The notes under the pieces are model-generated. The model was not told the DNA's origin and did not search any database. It saw only the letters and a list, made by a program, of their open reading frames with translations. Shown here piece after piece: positions 44,256 to 56,400 of a DNA stretch of 64,000 bases (position 1 is the first letter of the stretch; every line of letters starts with the position of its first letter). Source of the DNA: Macrothele yani (taxonomy: Eukaryota > Arthropoda > Arachnida > Araneae > Macrothelidae); NCBI GenBank assembly GCA_039090855.1, contig CM077027.1, positions 104,631,187 through 104,695,186 on the forward strand, written 5' to 3'. Both the position numbers and the translations under genes were made by a program.

Positions 44256-44401
44256 GTTTGTGAAAATTGCAACACCAAGAAAGAATCGCGCTATTCAAAT
44301 GAAATTTATGTCACAGATTCCTCATGTTACAGGAGATAACTCGTTACATTTGCAGAGCTATACAATATTTTTCGCTTCAAAACTCAGTATTGTGTGGAGC
44401 G
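44256..44401 (-). mobile_element. Tc1-like terminus, left part split by the MULE
   Basis: Carries 'aaaattgcaacaccaagaaa', a Tc1-type end. Joining its right edge to 57196 across one copy of the 10-bp duplication gives a continuous Tc1-like 3' end running into the coding remnant at 57196-58262. Confidence 0.6.
44392..44401. repeat. Left 10-bp target-site duplication
   Basis: GTGTGGAGCG, identical to 57186-57195. It bounds the 12.8-kb element. Duplications of 9-11 bp are typical of the Mutator superfamily. Confidence 0.9.
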
Positions 44402-44409
44402 GTTACATG

Positions 44410-44605
44410 TCAAATTAACCCGGAAATAATAACCAGGCGTCAAAATAACCCGGCGTCAAAATAACCGGGCGTCAAAATAACTCGGCGTCAAAATAACCCG
44501 GTGTCAAAATAACCCGGCGTCAAAATAACCCAACGTAAATAACCTGTCAGCAAAATAACCCGGGGCAAAAATAACCCGACGTCAAAATAACCCATAGTTA
44601 AAATC
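44410..44605. repeat. Left terminal array, ~15-bp units
   Basis: About twelve tandem units of CGTCAAAATAACCCGG with small changes (GGGGCAAAAATAACCCG, CAACGTAAATAACCTG). Inverted relative to 56826-57181. Confidence 0.9.
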
Positions 44606-45537
44606 TGGAAAAACTCGGTTTTTTCTTCTAATAGCAACGAAAAGCAAAATGCATTTATTTTTCACTTGAAACGTTTGTTTTCCACTTTAGTATTGGACTA
44701 AATTCCAAATCCTCAGGTAAAAATGTCTTACCAACCCAAGAAGAGAATACCGGTTAAACTAGTTACTTAAGGAACATGGCAAAGTGAGTGAGGGAAGCAT
44801 TTCTCTGCATTAAATAAAGTGCCAATTTTTAAACTTCTCAAAATTTAGCGATTAAAATATGACGAAAAGAAAGGAAATGAATTTGAAAATATATAATTTT
44901 AACTTTTCTATTAAGAGATTAATTACAAATAACAACGGAGCATTTAATAGAATTAATTTCCAGCTTTTTAATTAAGCGAGTTCCTTTAATGTTGCTGAAG
45001 TTTTGATTTGTTCGGCATAAAGGGATTTATTTAAGAGGTGCTACTAACATAATGTTATGGTGCTTTTTTCTTTCTCTCGAATTTATTTAAAGAAGACAGT
45101 GCTACAGTTGCATATTATTAAATTTAAAAGCTGTGATCGCTATCCTTGCACATTTCCTTAAGCCAGAAAATATCCTGTTTAGATTAAATAGATTTGAAAA
45201 AAATTATACTTATTTTCTTTAAAATCTTGGTTTACAATAAATAAAATATTCACATGGATGTCAGTTTTTCCTGCGTGTATTGTTGACGCTGTTTTTTTTT
45301 GTTTTTGTTTTTTTACGTTCCATCTCGGCTGTAAGTTTTCAAATTCAGAAGAAATTTGAATTTAAAATTGTTCACAACACTTCTCCCGCAAGTGCTTCAG
45401 TTGCATCGACCAAGTATCGACGGTCTACGCGTCCTTTACAGTGACGTCACTACGTAAGGGATCGATACTTCCGCTACGAGGTACGTGGGGTGAGCAAACA
45501 TTTCTGTCTATTAAATTTGCTTGTGCGGTGGCGGTCA
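44606..45537. other. Left-arm segment without a right-arm match
   Basis: AT-rich single-copy sequence with no ORF of note. It lies between the terminal array and the ~130-bp array; the right arm has no counterpart, so it is either an insertion or a remnant lost on the right. A CRE-like GTGACGTCAC lies at about 45442. Confidence 0.5.
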
Positions 45538-45630
45538 TAATGTCGACAGCCAAAATGTCGACACGGTCATAATGTCGACAGCCAAAATGTCGACACGGTC
45601 ATAATGTCGACATGGTCATGAAAATGTCCT
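45538..45630. repeat. Short GTCGACA tandem repeat
   Basis: Units of 'cataatgtcgacagccaaaa' and 'tgtcgacacggt' alternate about two and a half times before the larger array. Confidence 0.85.
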
Positions 45631-45639
45631 CATGGTACT

Positions 45640-47290
45640 CCCATTTGGACTGTAGACGGTTTTTGGAAAGGGTCGAAGCCCCACACCCCGCATACACAAT
45701 TTTCGTAAAATCTACGGTTTTCAATTTAGAACCACAAAATTTGGTATACTATCTCATGGAACTCTAACTTAGACCGTATGTGGTTTTTGTAAGGGGTCGA
45801 GGCCTGGGGTCAAGGTGCCCCCATACAAAATTTTCGTAAAATCTACAGCTTTGAATTTAGTACCACCAAATTTGGTGTACTATCTCATGGTACTCTAACT
45901 TATTCCGTAGATGGCTATTGGAAGGGGTAGGCGCCCGGGGACAGGAGACCCCATGCAAAATTTGCGTAAGATCTACATTTTTTAATTTCGAACCACCGAA
46001 TTTGATATACTATTGCATGGTACTCTAACTTACACTGTAGATGCTTTTTGGAAGGGGTCGGAGCCCGGGGACAAGTGGCCCCCTTACCAAATTTTCGTAA
46101 AATCTAGAGTTTTCAATTTAGAACAACGAAATTTGGTGTATTATCTCATGGTACGATAACTTAGACGGTAGACGGTTTTTGGAAGGGGTCAGAGACCCCC
46201 CATACAAAATTTTCGTAAAATCTACAGTTTTCAATTTAGAACCACTAAATTTGGTATACTATCTCATGAAACTCTAACTTAGACTGCAGAGGGTATTTGG
46301 AACAGGGCGGTGCCTGGGGTCTATGAACACCCTCCCTTCACACACACACAAAATTTTCGTAAAATCAACAGTTTTGAATTAAGAACTACCAAATTTGGTA
46401 TACTATCTCATGGTACTCTAACGTAGACAATAGACGGCTTTTGGATGGGGTCGGGGCCCGGGGTCATGAGGCCACCACACAAAATTTTTGTAAAATCTAC
46501 AGTTTTTAATTTAGACCCACTAAATTTAGTATACTATTTCACGGAACTCTAACTTAGACCATATGTGTTTTTTGTAAGGGGGTCGGGGGCCGAGGTCAAG
46601 GTACCCCATACAACATTTTCTTAAAATCTAAAGCTTTCAATTTAGAACCACCAAATTTGGTATACTATCTCATGGTACTCTGACTTAATCCGCAGAAGGT
46701 TTTTGGAAGGTGTCGGGGTAAAGGGGCCCTCACACAAAATTTTCGTGAAATCTAAAGCTTTCAATTTAGAACCACCAAATTTGGTATACTATCTCATGGT
46801 ACTCTGACTTAATCCGCAGAAGGTTTTTGGAAGGTGTCGGGGTCAAGGGGCCCCCACACAAAATTTTCGTGAAATCTAAAGTTTTCAATTTAGAACTACG
46901 AAATTTGGTATACTATCTTATGAAACTCTGTAGACGGTTTTTGGAAGGGGTCGGTATCCGGGCGGTCAGAGCCCCCCCCCCCACCATCCATGCAATGTTT
47001 TCGTAAAATCTACAGTTTCCAATTTATAACAACCAAATTTGGTATACTATCTCATGAAACCCTAACTTAGACCTTATGCGGTTTTTGGAAGAGGTCGGGG
47101 CCCCGGGCCAAAGGGCCCCAATGCAAAAGTTTCGTAAAATCTACAGTTTTAAATTTAGAACTACCAAAATTGGTATACTATCTCATGGTACTTTAACTTA
47201 GACGGTACACGGTTTTTAGAAGGGGTCGGATCCCGGGGTCAAGTGGGCCCCATACTAAATTTTCGTGAAAATTCCATTTTTTACTGCTGA
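45640..47290 (+). repeat. Left ~130-bp satellite array, about 13 units
   Basis: The core contains TTCGTAAAATCTACAGTTTT, CAATTTAGAACCACCAAATT, TGGTATACTATCTCATGGTA and CTCTAACTTAGACCGTAGAC, then a G-rich part (GGAAGGGGTCGG, GGGGTCAAGGGGCCCC). Spacing between units varies from 117 to 143 bp. Two adjacent units at about 46618-46862 are almost identical, a recent local duplication. Confidence 0.92.
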
Positions 47291-47870
47291 GATCTGCAAC
47301 ACAATTCAGCACTCCAATACCCTTATCTACGGTATAAGGCGCTCTTTGGCCCTTTGAGGCCTTTACGCCATAAACCACCAACTAACCAACCTACGGTCTA
47401 AGTTGGAGACCGTAGATAACAATAATGTACAAAAATATGTGGCTAATGGTGTATTAAAAACACAAATTAAAATAGTTTAGCTTTCACTACCAACGGGCGG
47501 CTTTTCAGGCAGAAACATAATGTAAAGTAAATAGAGAGTTCCAGATATTCAAAATCCAAAACGGTAAGAAAAAGATGATCAATGCTAATGTCAAGTCGTA
47601 TGCATGCGACATCACATAGGTACATTGCATTTCTGTGTGGCGGGATTCTCAGAAGCACTTGCCAGTTGTACGGCAATTTTATAGATGTCTCCTCGAAGAG
47701 AAGCATTTCCATTCCTTTTCCTTTCTTTTTTGTTTCGTAAAATTAAATTAACTAAATCAAAACATTTAAAATAAGTTTACAGGAAAATTACGGGCATATC
47801 TTTTTTATTCATTAACTTTCACCCGCTGAACTTGGTGATTCCACAAATAGTAATATGTACCTGGCGTATA
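47291..47870. repeat. Left inner inverted block
   Basis: Blocks such as 'ggtctaagttggagaccgta', 'tgtattaaaaacacaaatta', 'gctttcactaccaac' and 'cattaactttcacccgctga' recur inverted at 53060-53345. No gene. The intervening 47545-47700 has no clear right-arm match. Confidence 0.75.
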
Positions 47871-47983
47871 CCTGGTATCCCTGCTAGTACAAATTATATT
47901 AATGATTTCTTTGCGTCCAATTCAATCTAATATGTCCCTAAGAGCGTTTGGGGCCGTATGAAGAATGCATTTCAACGTGAGTC

Positions 47984-48199
47984 GCTACGGTGGCGCAGTG
48001 GTCTAAGCGCTGGCTTCTGACCACTCGTCGAGAAGGATCCTGGTTCGAAACCCTGTGAATCATGGACTTTGTGATTGACTTCTGGCACTGGCTGTCCCCC
48101 TTTCCAGGAATCAGTAGCACAAAATTAGGAACGGCCGACTGCTTATAGCCCACTGAATTGATCACGGTGGTCGGTAAACCCTCAACTAAAAAAAAAAGA
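47984..48199 (+). repeat. SINE-A copy 5, nested in the MULE
   Basis: Box A (GGTGGCGCAGTGGTCTAAGC), box B (GGTTCGAAACC), 'tctggcactggctgtccccc', 'ctgcttatagcccactgaat' and an A9 tail. Its position inside the left arm dates it after the MULE insertion. Confidence 0.85.
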
Positions 48200-48329
48200 G
48201 ATTGTGACGTGTCCATTGGTATTTGTTGTGGACCGTACAAAAAGTATGTTTTTGATATCAACGTGTCCACTTCCATGTAGGCTGGCCATAAAATGTTAGG
48301 GGACCGTACAAAATTGCACTTTTGTTTTT

Positions 48330-48900
48330 ACCTTGTCAGCGCTTCGGTATATGGTTGAAGTATACGTATACATAGATGGGCCATTTCAGCATGTAGTTTG
48401 GTTTATATAGAAAATAAAGATAATGTTACACTTTTACACAGTTACAACACATTAATCCCAAAGGCTATTTCTTGAAATCTTTAATCAGCCGTGCTCATAT
48501 TGACAACGTTAACACAGCATGTCAAGTTATCAATGTTGCAGTTTTACTCTGTCACAAAACCTTAATTACAAGACCTCAGGCGTATCCTTTTTTAAGGAAT
48601 TTTTAGTACGACGTATTCATAAGGTTTCGATAACATGCCAAGGTTATGGTATAGCGTTTTGATCAGTTTTCAATCAACCGTGCTCATATACATAAAATTT
48701 TCATAGAAAGTCAAGTTTATTGAGTTGCGCTTTTACTCGAGTACAAAACTATAAACAGCCATTAGGCTTAGGCACAAGTCTTTTAAGTAATTGTATGACA
48801 TGGTCATATTGATTATTTGTGATGACAAGTCAGGTTAATAATGTTGCGCTTATTAAAGATTTTCAAAAAGGGATGGAGGCTAATAGTTATTGTTTGAAGC
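48330..48900. repeat. Left third-class repeats, ~215 bp and degenerate
   Basis: 'aatcagccgtgctcatat', 'gtcaagtt.at.aatgttgc', 'cttttactc' and 'ttaggctta' recur in the same order about three times. Related sequence in both orientations lies at 52490-53020. Confidence 0.65.
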
Positions 48901-49530
48901 CTAAGTAAAAGCTCATTATTAACTTGACTTGTCATGCAATCCTTATGAATATGACATTTATTTTATTTTGCACATTTTACATAGCGTGTGCATTTCTTTT
49001 TTATGATTTGGCATTTGTTTAATTTTGTGTTGTGCTTGTTACATAGCGTTTCGCATTTTTGTTATGCTTGTGACTTGTGATTGCATTTTAAATTTTTTTT
49101 TGTTTCACCTTTTGGACTACTTTTTGACATTTTATGTTTTTGACATGCTATTTTGAAAATTTTGTCTTTTTAAATTTTGCGTTGTGTTTTACATTCTTGC
49201 ATCTTCGGCAGAATTACATTCTTGAAAATTTTAAATACAAGTTAGTAAAAGGTATAATTCAATTAGTGAAAAATACCAGCACATTTTAGGAAAGGGTAGA
49301 AGTATAAGAAATTCTTCTTAAAACGTCTAGCACATTAACATTGTCTCTGTGCGTCAAAGAAGTTCGAATTCCTTTTTATCTTGCCAGCGTTTCTCTTCTA
49401 GGTGGATTTGTTGGAATCTGTGATAGCACTCTTTCGATTTTAGCCATAGTTGTTCTTTGCTGTTTCTCAATTTCCGTGATTATTTTATACAGTCCCAGTT
49501 TTTTCTCTCACAGAATTGTATTCCAGCGTC
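48901..49530. other. T-rich non-coding segment 3' of the transposase gene
   Basis: Low-complexity TTTTG/ATTTT runs (49000-49200). Similar A-rich sequence in the reverse sense lies at 52190-52420, consistent with the foldback plan. No gene; the plus-strand ORF at 49341 overlaps the antisense transposase remnant. Confidence 0.5.
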
Positions 49531-49534
49531 TGTC

Positions 49535-50730
49535 TCATCCTTCAAGTTTGTTTTGTGTTCTGGGAAAGCTAAGTAAATTGTTTTCACTTATTGACAGAAT
49601 TGTTGGTGGGAAAAGCGGAGGGCTTCTGCTCGGATTGTTTCTTCTGCTTCCACGACATTTTCCAAGAACATAATTTTCGTCAAACCACTGAACTACAGAA
49701 TCTGCATATTCTAGTAAAATTGATTTCACTTCTTCAAAGGCAGCTGGAATTTCATCAGATGAAAGAAATGCGAGTGCTTGCAAATGTCTGACTTTGAGAG
49801 CAAACTCACTGTTTTCCCCATATTCCGAGGCTATGCCAGAGGATGGATATTCCTCCGCACATTTTTTCCAAGATGAAACCAACAACATTTTTGTGTCCTT
49901 CAAAAATTCCTTTTTGGCAGCATTATAATGATAGCTATTTCAAAATCTATCATTATACGTATTGTGGTGCAAGCTGAATATCATAATCTGATGCACAGTC
50001 ATGTAAATCCTGCAAAAATCTTGTGTAATATAATATTCTTCATTCTTGTTGGAAGGTAACCCATAAACTAGTGGGACGAATCTTTGCCTCTATGGATTCG
50101 TTCCAAACATAGCATGAATGGTATATAATTGCTTAAATAGGGTTGGACAAGTTTCAAAAATCCAGAGGGGTGCTTCTTTAAGCCTTCGTAAATTATTTTC
50201 GGTTAAAAATAAAATAATTATTTAATCTCCAAATGCGCTGTCTCTGCCAAGAAATTTTGCACCATTTCTTTCCTGTAAATCTGTTGGGGCATCGATCCCT
50301 TCTAAAGTCGTAGGCTCCGCAGGCATGTCTTCTCTTCGTATTCGTTTTACAACTTGCCTTAGTGCATCAATATTAGGCATGTAACCTGCATTTACTGTAG
50401 CCATTGAAGTTGTCACGGTTTGAATAATTTGTGCAGGGGGCTTCGTCCATGTTTCTCGCTTGTTCTTTTACTTGCGCTCTTGCAACAGCAACATCACGTT
50501 TCCCCGCTCTTGGAGCATGATTATGTGGTTTCTCATTGCGCCTCTTGTGTTCATCTCCAATAAAAATAGTACTAGCACAGCCAGTACAGTTTCCATAATT
50601 TCTTTCAATACAGTGCCAATGCCATAAATCACCCCGCACTCAGTTATGGCAAAATAAATACTTTTTCCATTTCAGCAAATCATTTCCTTGTTGTGAGTTA
50701 ACTATGTTGCATACTTCACCTACATAATGC
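49535..50730 (-). pseudogene. FLYWCH/MULE-type transposase, internally deleted
   Basis: Minus strand, 5' to 3'. A FLYWCH zinc finger (about 50730-50480): VNSQQGNDLLKWKKYLFCHN, stop, GDLWHWHCIERNYGNCTGCA, then PHNHAPRAGKRDVAVARAQV, with Cys/Cys and HNH in place. Next, after a frameshift, MPNIDALRQVVKRIRREDMP (about 50375). Then PTLFKQLYTIHAMFGT and RQRFVPLVYGLPSNKNEEYY (about 50150-50030), the MULE core after the first catalytic Asp. Finally, SSWKKCAEEYPSSG, HLQALAFLSSDEIPAAFEEV and DSVVQWFDENYVLG (about 49880-49620), the MULE C-terminus. The first-Asp segment and most of the core between the two last blocks are missing. The domain order fits FLYWCH-containing insect MULEs. It cannot be functional. 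Confidence 0.88.
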
Positions 50731-52440
50731 CTTCGGAAAACAATGCTTTCTCTTTCCAAAATATTTAGAATGACATAACCACTATTATCACTTGACAACG
50801 CACAACAAAGGTTTCAACAAGCAAGTTCTCTGTTCGCCAGTCAACTACGAACTGATGAGCAACCATTCAATAAAACACTCAGAATACAGACGATCACGTG
50901 AGGCCTGTTCCTCCAGTTAGGGTTTAGGCGAAGTTCAAGACTTTGGTACCTGGGGTCACAAGAAGAGTTTAAGTTTAGGGATCGGCATCTTATCTTTTGT
51001 TTTTCCAAAACGCAGAGGTACATGTATTTTACAGCAGGGACACTCCAAGCAGGGGATCAACGGATGTCAAGCACCCGGGCGCCAAGCACCAGGGGCGGAC
51101 TGGGCCGCTGTACTCTGGGCCGGTAGGCGCCATGCTAACTCTAAAAAATAAATTCAAATTGTTCTCTGTGCTGCACCACGCGTATGAAAGAAAACTGTTA
51201 TACTGAAAAGACAATTTGTTTACCCCGTGACGTATTAAAAGGAAGACCTACGTCCCTACGTGCCGAATGGTCTGTAAGCCAAACACAGTTTTTCGTACAA
51301 CACCCTCCCCCGACTTTCTAAGTTCAGATCCGTCTCGCTTGACTTATTTCCTGTACCGCACCTCGCCTTCGCTTATTGTTGTTAATTGCCGTGAAACGGG
51401 TGTTTTAAGTTGGGGCGTATTCCCGTGTGTCCTGAAGACTATACTGAAAGCGGTGAACTCCAGAGGAAAGGTATTCCATCAAAAGCAACAGAAATCCAAT
51501 GCCAGACCAGAATTTTGTTCGTTGGCATTACCATCCAAGCAATTTACGCAAAGTAGGAAGTGTGTTTTTTTACTACGACACCAGGAGCTTGTCACGGATT
51601 CTCAGGCAATTACGATACAGATGTGTCCTCAGGACGTCTTTTTCAAGACGTCCAAAGGCCGGCACTAGGGAATGGGGAGGGATACAGTTCGGTTATTCTT
51701 TTTTGTTGGAGTTAGAAATTTTTAAGCTCATTCTTCCTCAAAACTTTGCCTGGTTACTAGTAAGTACTGTCTGATGCCTCAACTAATTGCCCAGATTTGT
51801 TGTTTTTGTTTTCATTTTTTCAGTTAACAGCAGGGAAATGTCTGAACTGCGCTGTTTTAGTTGGAAATATTGTTTAACTTCAGCAACAGGGCTTTATATA
51901 TAATTGCAAAATCCTTCGATACAATAGACATATCTTTCATAAAGAATTTACATGAGAAAATAGAGTAATAATAAGAAAAATATTTTAAAACCAAGAAATA
52001 AAATTGCGGAGCCGAAAAAGCTGGGTAGAGGAAAAAGAAGGCTCTGAGAAAAAGTTAATATTTGAAAAAACCTGAAGTTGCTTAAGGAGTAAGTGGTATA
52101 AATCAATGCAAAAACATGTGCTGTATTTAAAAAAAATGTAAGCAAGTAGGCATCGTGAGTGTTAACAGTTTCCCCTTTTCATCCTGTGGAAATTAGAACC
52201 ACCACAGAAAATAAAATAACCAAAACATAACAAAAATACCCATACAAAGTAAAATGCCCAAAACATAAAAACAAGTAACCACACAAAATGAAATGCCCAA
52301 AACATTGGTAAGAAATTCTGTTAAAAGCACAATGAAATTAAAAAATAGGTAAAATACATGTTTTCGGAACTTAATACAAGTGTCAAAACTGAAATAAAAA
52401 GAGAAAAAGAAATATTCCAAATTTCATTGTTACTTTAGAT
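50731..52440. other. MULE interior, 5' side, no gene seen
   Basis: It contains a possible hAT-like scrap around 51088 (CCAGGGGCGGACTGGGCCG), a 9-bp-stem hairpin at about 51631-51652 (GGACGTCTT...AAGACGTCC), overlapping ORFs of 91-133 codons at 51267-51774 with no recognised domain, and an A-rich repetitive tract at 52190-52420. Confidence 0.4.
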
Positions 52441-52489
52441 ATTTTGACCTGTCGACATTTCGTAAATTGCACTTGCACTCGGTCAAAAA

Positions 52490-53020
52490 ATATTACTTAC
52501 AAGGACTCTTTAGTAACTTTTAATCGCTGTGCTCATATTTATAAGGTTTGCATAATAAATCAAGTTAATAATGTTGCGCTTTCACTTAGGCACCAAATAT
52601 TAATTATCGTCCGCTAGGCCTAAGCCTTTTAAAAAATTTTAGGTAGCGTAACACTCTTAAATTGATTTGTCATGAAAAGCTAATATGATCACGGCACTAT
52701 AAAATTACTAAAAATGCATATGCCTAAGCCTCGGGCGTATCTATTAATGTCTTGTGCTTGAGTAAAATTTCAACAGAATTAATTTGATTTTCTTTGAAAA
52801 CTATATAAATATCAGCTTGGAGGACTGAAAACTATCAAAAAGCCCTAAGCCTAGGGCCTGCTTAATAGTTTCAACCTCAGTAAAGCGCATTGCTAAAATC
52901 TTGGAGTTCTATGCAAACCTTATGAAAACTAGCACGGCGGACTGAAAATTGCTAATAAATCCCAGGCTTTATAATTATTGTTTTGTACCTGACTAAAAGT
53001 GTAACATTATCTTTAGTTCT
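52490..53020. repeat. Right third-class repeats
   Basis: 'aatcgctgtgctcatattta', 'tcaagttaataatgttgcgc' and 'aggcctaagcc' in direct orientation, followed by inverted versions ('aagcctagggcctg', 'gtaaagcgcattgc'). Matches 48330-48900. Confidence 0.65.
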
Positions 53021-53059
53021 TACTAGCAGCAGTACCCATTATTTCACTGGTAAATATTA

Positions 53060-53345
53060 CTATTTGTAGAATCACCAAGTTCAGCGGGTGAAAGTTAATG
53101 AACGAAAAAATATTTCCGTAAATTTCCAGTAAACTTATTTTAATTTTTTGATTTAGTTAATTTAATTATACGAAACAAAAAATTATTTACATTATTTACA
53201 TTACATTGTTTTTCTGCCTGATAAGGTACTCGTTGGTAGTGAAAGCTAACGTTTGTTAATTTGTGTTTTTAATACACCTTTAACCGGATATTTTTGCACT
53301 TTATTGTTATCTACGGAATCTAACTTAGACCGTAGGTTGGGTATT
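53060..53345. repeat. Right inner inverted block
   Basis: 'tagaatcaccaagttcagcg', 'gttggtagtgaaagcta', 'tttgtgtttttaatacac' and 'cttagaccgtaggttggg' are the complements of the left inner block at 47291-47870. Confidence 0.75.
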
Positions 53346-53439
53346 GAAGTGCTGAATTGGGTTGCAGTTCTTAAGAGTAAGAAATGTAATTTTTGGATTC
53401 ATTTTCACCCCGGCACCCGACCCCTTCCTTCTGCGCTCT

Positions 53440-56400
53440 AAGTTAGAATACATTGAGGTAGTATACCAAAATTTGGTCGTTCTAAATTGGAAACTATAGA
53501 TTTTACGAAAATGTGTATGGGGTTCCATAGACCCCGGGCACCAACACCTTCCAAAAACATCTACCGTCTAAGGTAGAGTACCATGAGGTAGTATACCAAA
53601 TTTGGTGGTTCTAAATTGAAAAGGATAGATTTTAAGAAAATTTTGTGTGATGGCCTTTCGACTCCGGACGCCGACCTCTTCAAAAAACAATCTACCCTCT
53701 ATATTAGAGTACCATGAAACAGCATATTAAATTTGGTGGTTCTAAGTTAAAACTGTAGATTTTACGAAAATTTTGTATGGGGGCACCCTGGACATCTGGC
53801 CCCACCTGTTCCAAAAACCATCTACCTTACAAGTCAGAAACCATCTACGATGAGGTAGTATACCAAATTTGGTAGCTCTAAATTGGAAACTGTAGATTTT
53901 ACGAAAATTTTGTAACGGGGCCCTTGACCCCGTCCCGTTCCCAAAACTATCTACCGTCTAGGTTATAGTACCATGAGATTGTGTACCAAATTTGGTGGTT
54001 CTAAATTGAAAACGGCAGATTTTACGAAAATTTTGTGTGGGGGCCCCTACTTGTTCTAAAATCCATCTACCGTCTAAGTTATAGTACCATGAGATTGTAT
54101 ACCAAATTTGGTGGTTCTAAATTGAAAACTGTAGATATTACGAAAATTTTGTATGGGGGCCCCTTGACCCCGGGCCCCTATTTGTTTCAAAGTCCCTCTA
54201 CAGTCTAAGTTACAGTTTCATGAGAGAGTATACCAAATTTGGTGGCTGTAAATTGAAAACTGTAGATTTTACGAAAATTTTGTATCGGGTCCCCTTGACC
54301 CCGGGCCCCGACCGGTTCCAACAAACCATCTATTGTATAAGTTAGAGTACCGTGACCCAGCAAAAACACAAGTGCTGAGAAACTGCTGGCCCCCAGCTGG
54401 CAGTGATGGGTCACTGCTGGCTGAAATCTGCCGCTCACGGCCTGGTAGTGGTCCGTTGGTAGCAGCGACATCAGTTGGCGAGCCATTGATGGCCCTGCAG
54501 CATCGCCGCGAATTGTGGGCCTCCAAGCAAGTGCCACTAGTGGCCCGTTGCTGGCAACCAATGTAACCCCAACAGCAGGTGGAAGCAACGGGACTGCGCA
54601 TGCGCAGAAGCAACACTTGCTGTGTCTCTCATGGTACCATTTAGTTGAAGACGACGCTATCGCCATCGTGCTATTTTAGTGGATGTTAAGAAAAAATCCA
54701 TATGTGGAGAGGCGAATTAATTTCCTAATGAAATTTTACGTCGACGAAGATATCAGATTAAGCCGTGAAATACTAGATTACAACCATGAAATACACCCAC
54801 TTCATTCCCATGAATAACAAGAAAAAATTTGAAACCGCTTGAAACAAATATCCTGGAAAACCATTAAAACAACGTTTGTTGAAAAAAAAAAAGAATTATA
54901 CGCGTACAAAATTTATTAATTATTTGAAAGAAAAAAAAGCAACGCTATGTGGTGTACTCATCCATGGGTTGAATACACAAGACTGGGAGGAATTCGCTTC
55001 TAAAAATAACGAGAAGTAAAATAAAATATCTTTTACTCTTTAAAACAAATGTAGCTTCGGACAACGGAAAGGAAAGACACATCGTTAAAAATGTAACAGA
55101 ATGTGACATGAACCCGGGTAAATATATATTTATTCAGCAATCTCTTTTCAAGACGGCAAGGACAGTATAAAACTTTGGAAAGCGACACGCCTTGAAAATG
55201 AGTGAAGTTCCCTTAAGGTAAAAAAAACTATCGTTACGTTGAAAAAATCAATTTATGAATTATATGAAACTTACCTTTATGAAAAATACCTTGCAATATT
55301 GTAAAATGAAAGAGGGAAGCATTTGATTACACACTGCATACCAAACAGACAGCTTTAAGCATATACTCGAGCGTGGCAAATTAGTCCGGTCGGTGAAGAG
55401 CTCAGCTATCACGCCAGTGGCCCAGCTTCAAATCTACTCAGATACAAATGGGTGTTTTTCCGATCTGTTGAGAAAATTTCCCCAGCGCAGTGTGTTAATT
55501 CACAAGCTTCGTAAGGGTAGAAAAAAGCTGTAGCTTTGGGAAACTGCGGTTATCTTTGCCTTTTTTTATTATTATTATTATTATGGCTACTACCGGGAAA
55601 TTGGCGGACAAGATTCGGCAAGCCACCAGTTACGTTACGTGGTTGCCGGCTGCCACTAACGCACACTAGCGGACCACATTAGGCCAGCCATCATTTCTGG
55701 CACGTGCTTGCAATGCCACTGAAGGGGCACTTGTGGCAACTACTGCCTGTGATGGACCTCTGATGGCCCTGTTGTGGCATATTTCAACAGATGGGGTGCC
55801 AACTGTTGGCCAGCTGTTGGCCTGAACTGCTGGCCCTTCTGTTGACCACCCGGACATTTTATTGACGGTTCGGCAGCGGCAACATAGTGCTGGGCCATTG
55901 CTGGCAGTGCTGGCCCAGAAAGACTGTTTTTGCTGGGGAGATGTATACCAAATTTGGAGGTTCTAAATTGAAAACTGTAGATTTTACGAAAATTTTGTAT
56001 GGGGCCCCTTGACCCCGGGCCCCTATTTGTTCCAAAATCCATCTACCGTTTAAGTTAGAGCATCATGAGTTAGTATAGCGAATTTGGTGGTTCTAAATTG
56101 AAAACTGTAGATTTTTCTAAAATTTTGTACAGTTGGGGTGCTTGACCCCAACCGTTCCAAAAACTATCTACCGTTTTAGTTATAGTACCATGAGATGGTA
56201 TATCAAATTTGGTGGTTCTAAATTGAAAACTGTAGATTTTACGAAAATTTTGTATTGGGTGGGGGGAGGCTTGACCCCGACCCGTTCCCAAAACTATCTA
56301 TCGTCTAAGTTATAGTACCATGAGATTGTATACCAAATTTAGTGGTTCTAAATTGAAAATTGTAGATTTCACGAACATTTTGTATGGGGGCCCCTTGACC

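Noticed and set aside
49341..49673. 110-codon plus-strand ORF in the MULE centre
   Set aside because: It is antisense to the MULE C-terminal block, which carries clear family motifs.
51088..51125. A hAT 5' end (CCAGGGGCGGACTGGGCCG)
   Set aside because: It resembles hAT termini, but no partner inverted repeat or 8-bp duplication was found, so it is not listed as an element.
54205..54666. 153-codon ORF as an element D protein
   Set aside because: It spans the edge of element D into the satellite, and the homologous frame in copy 1 is broken and shorter.
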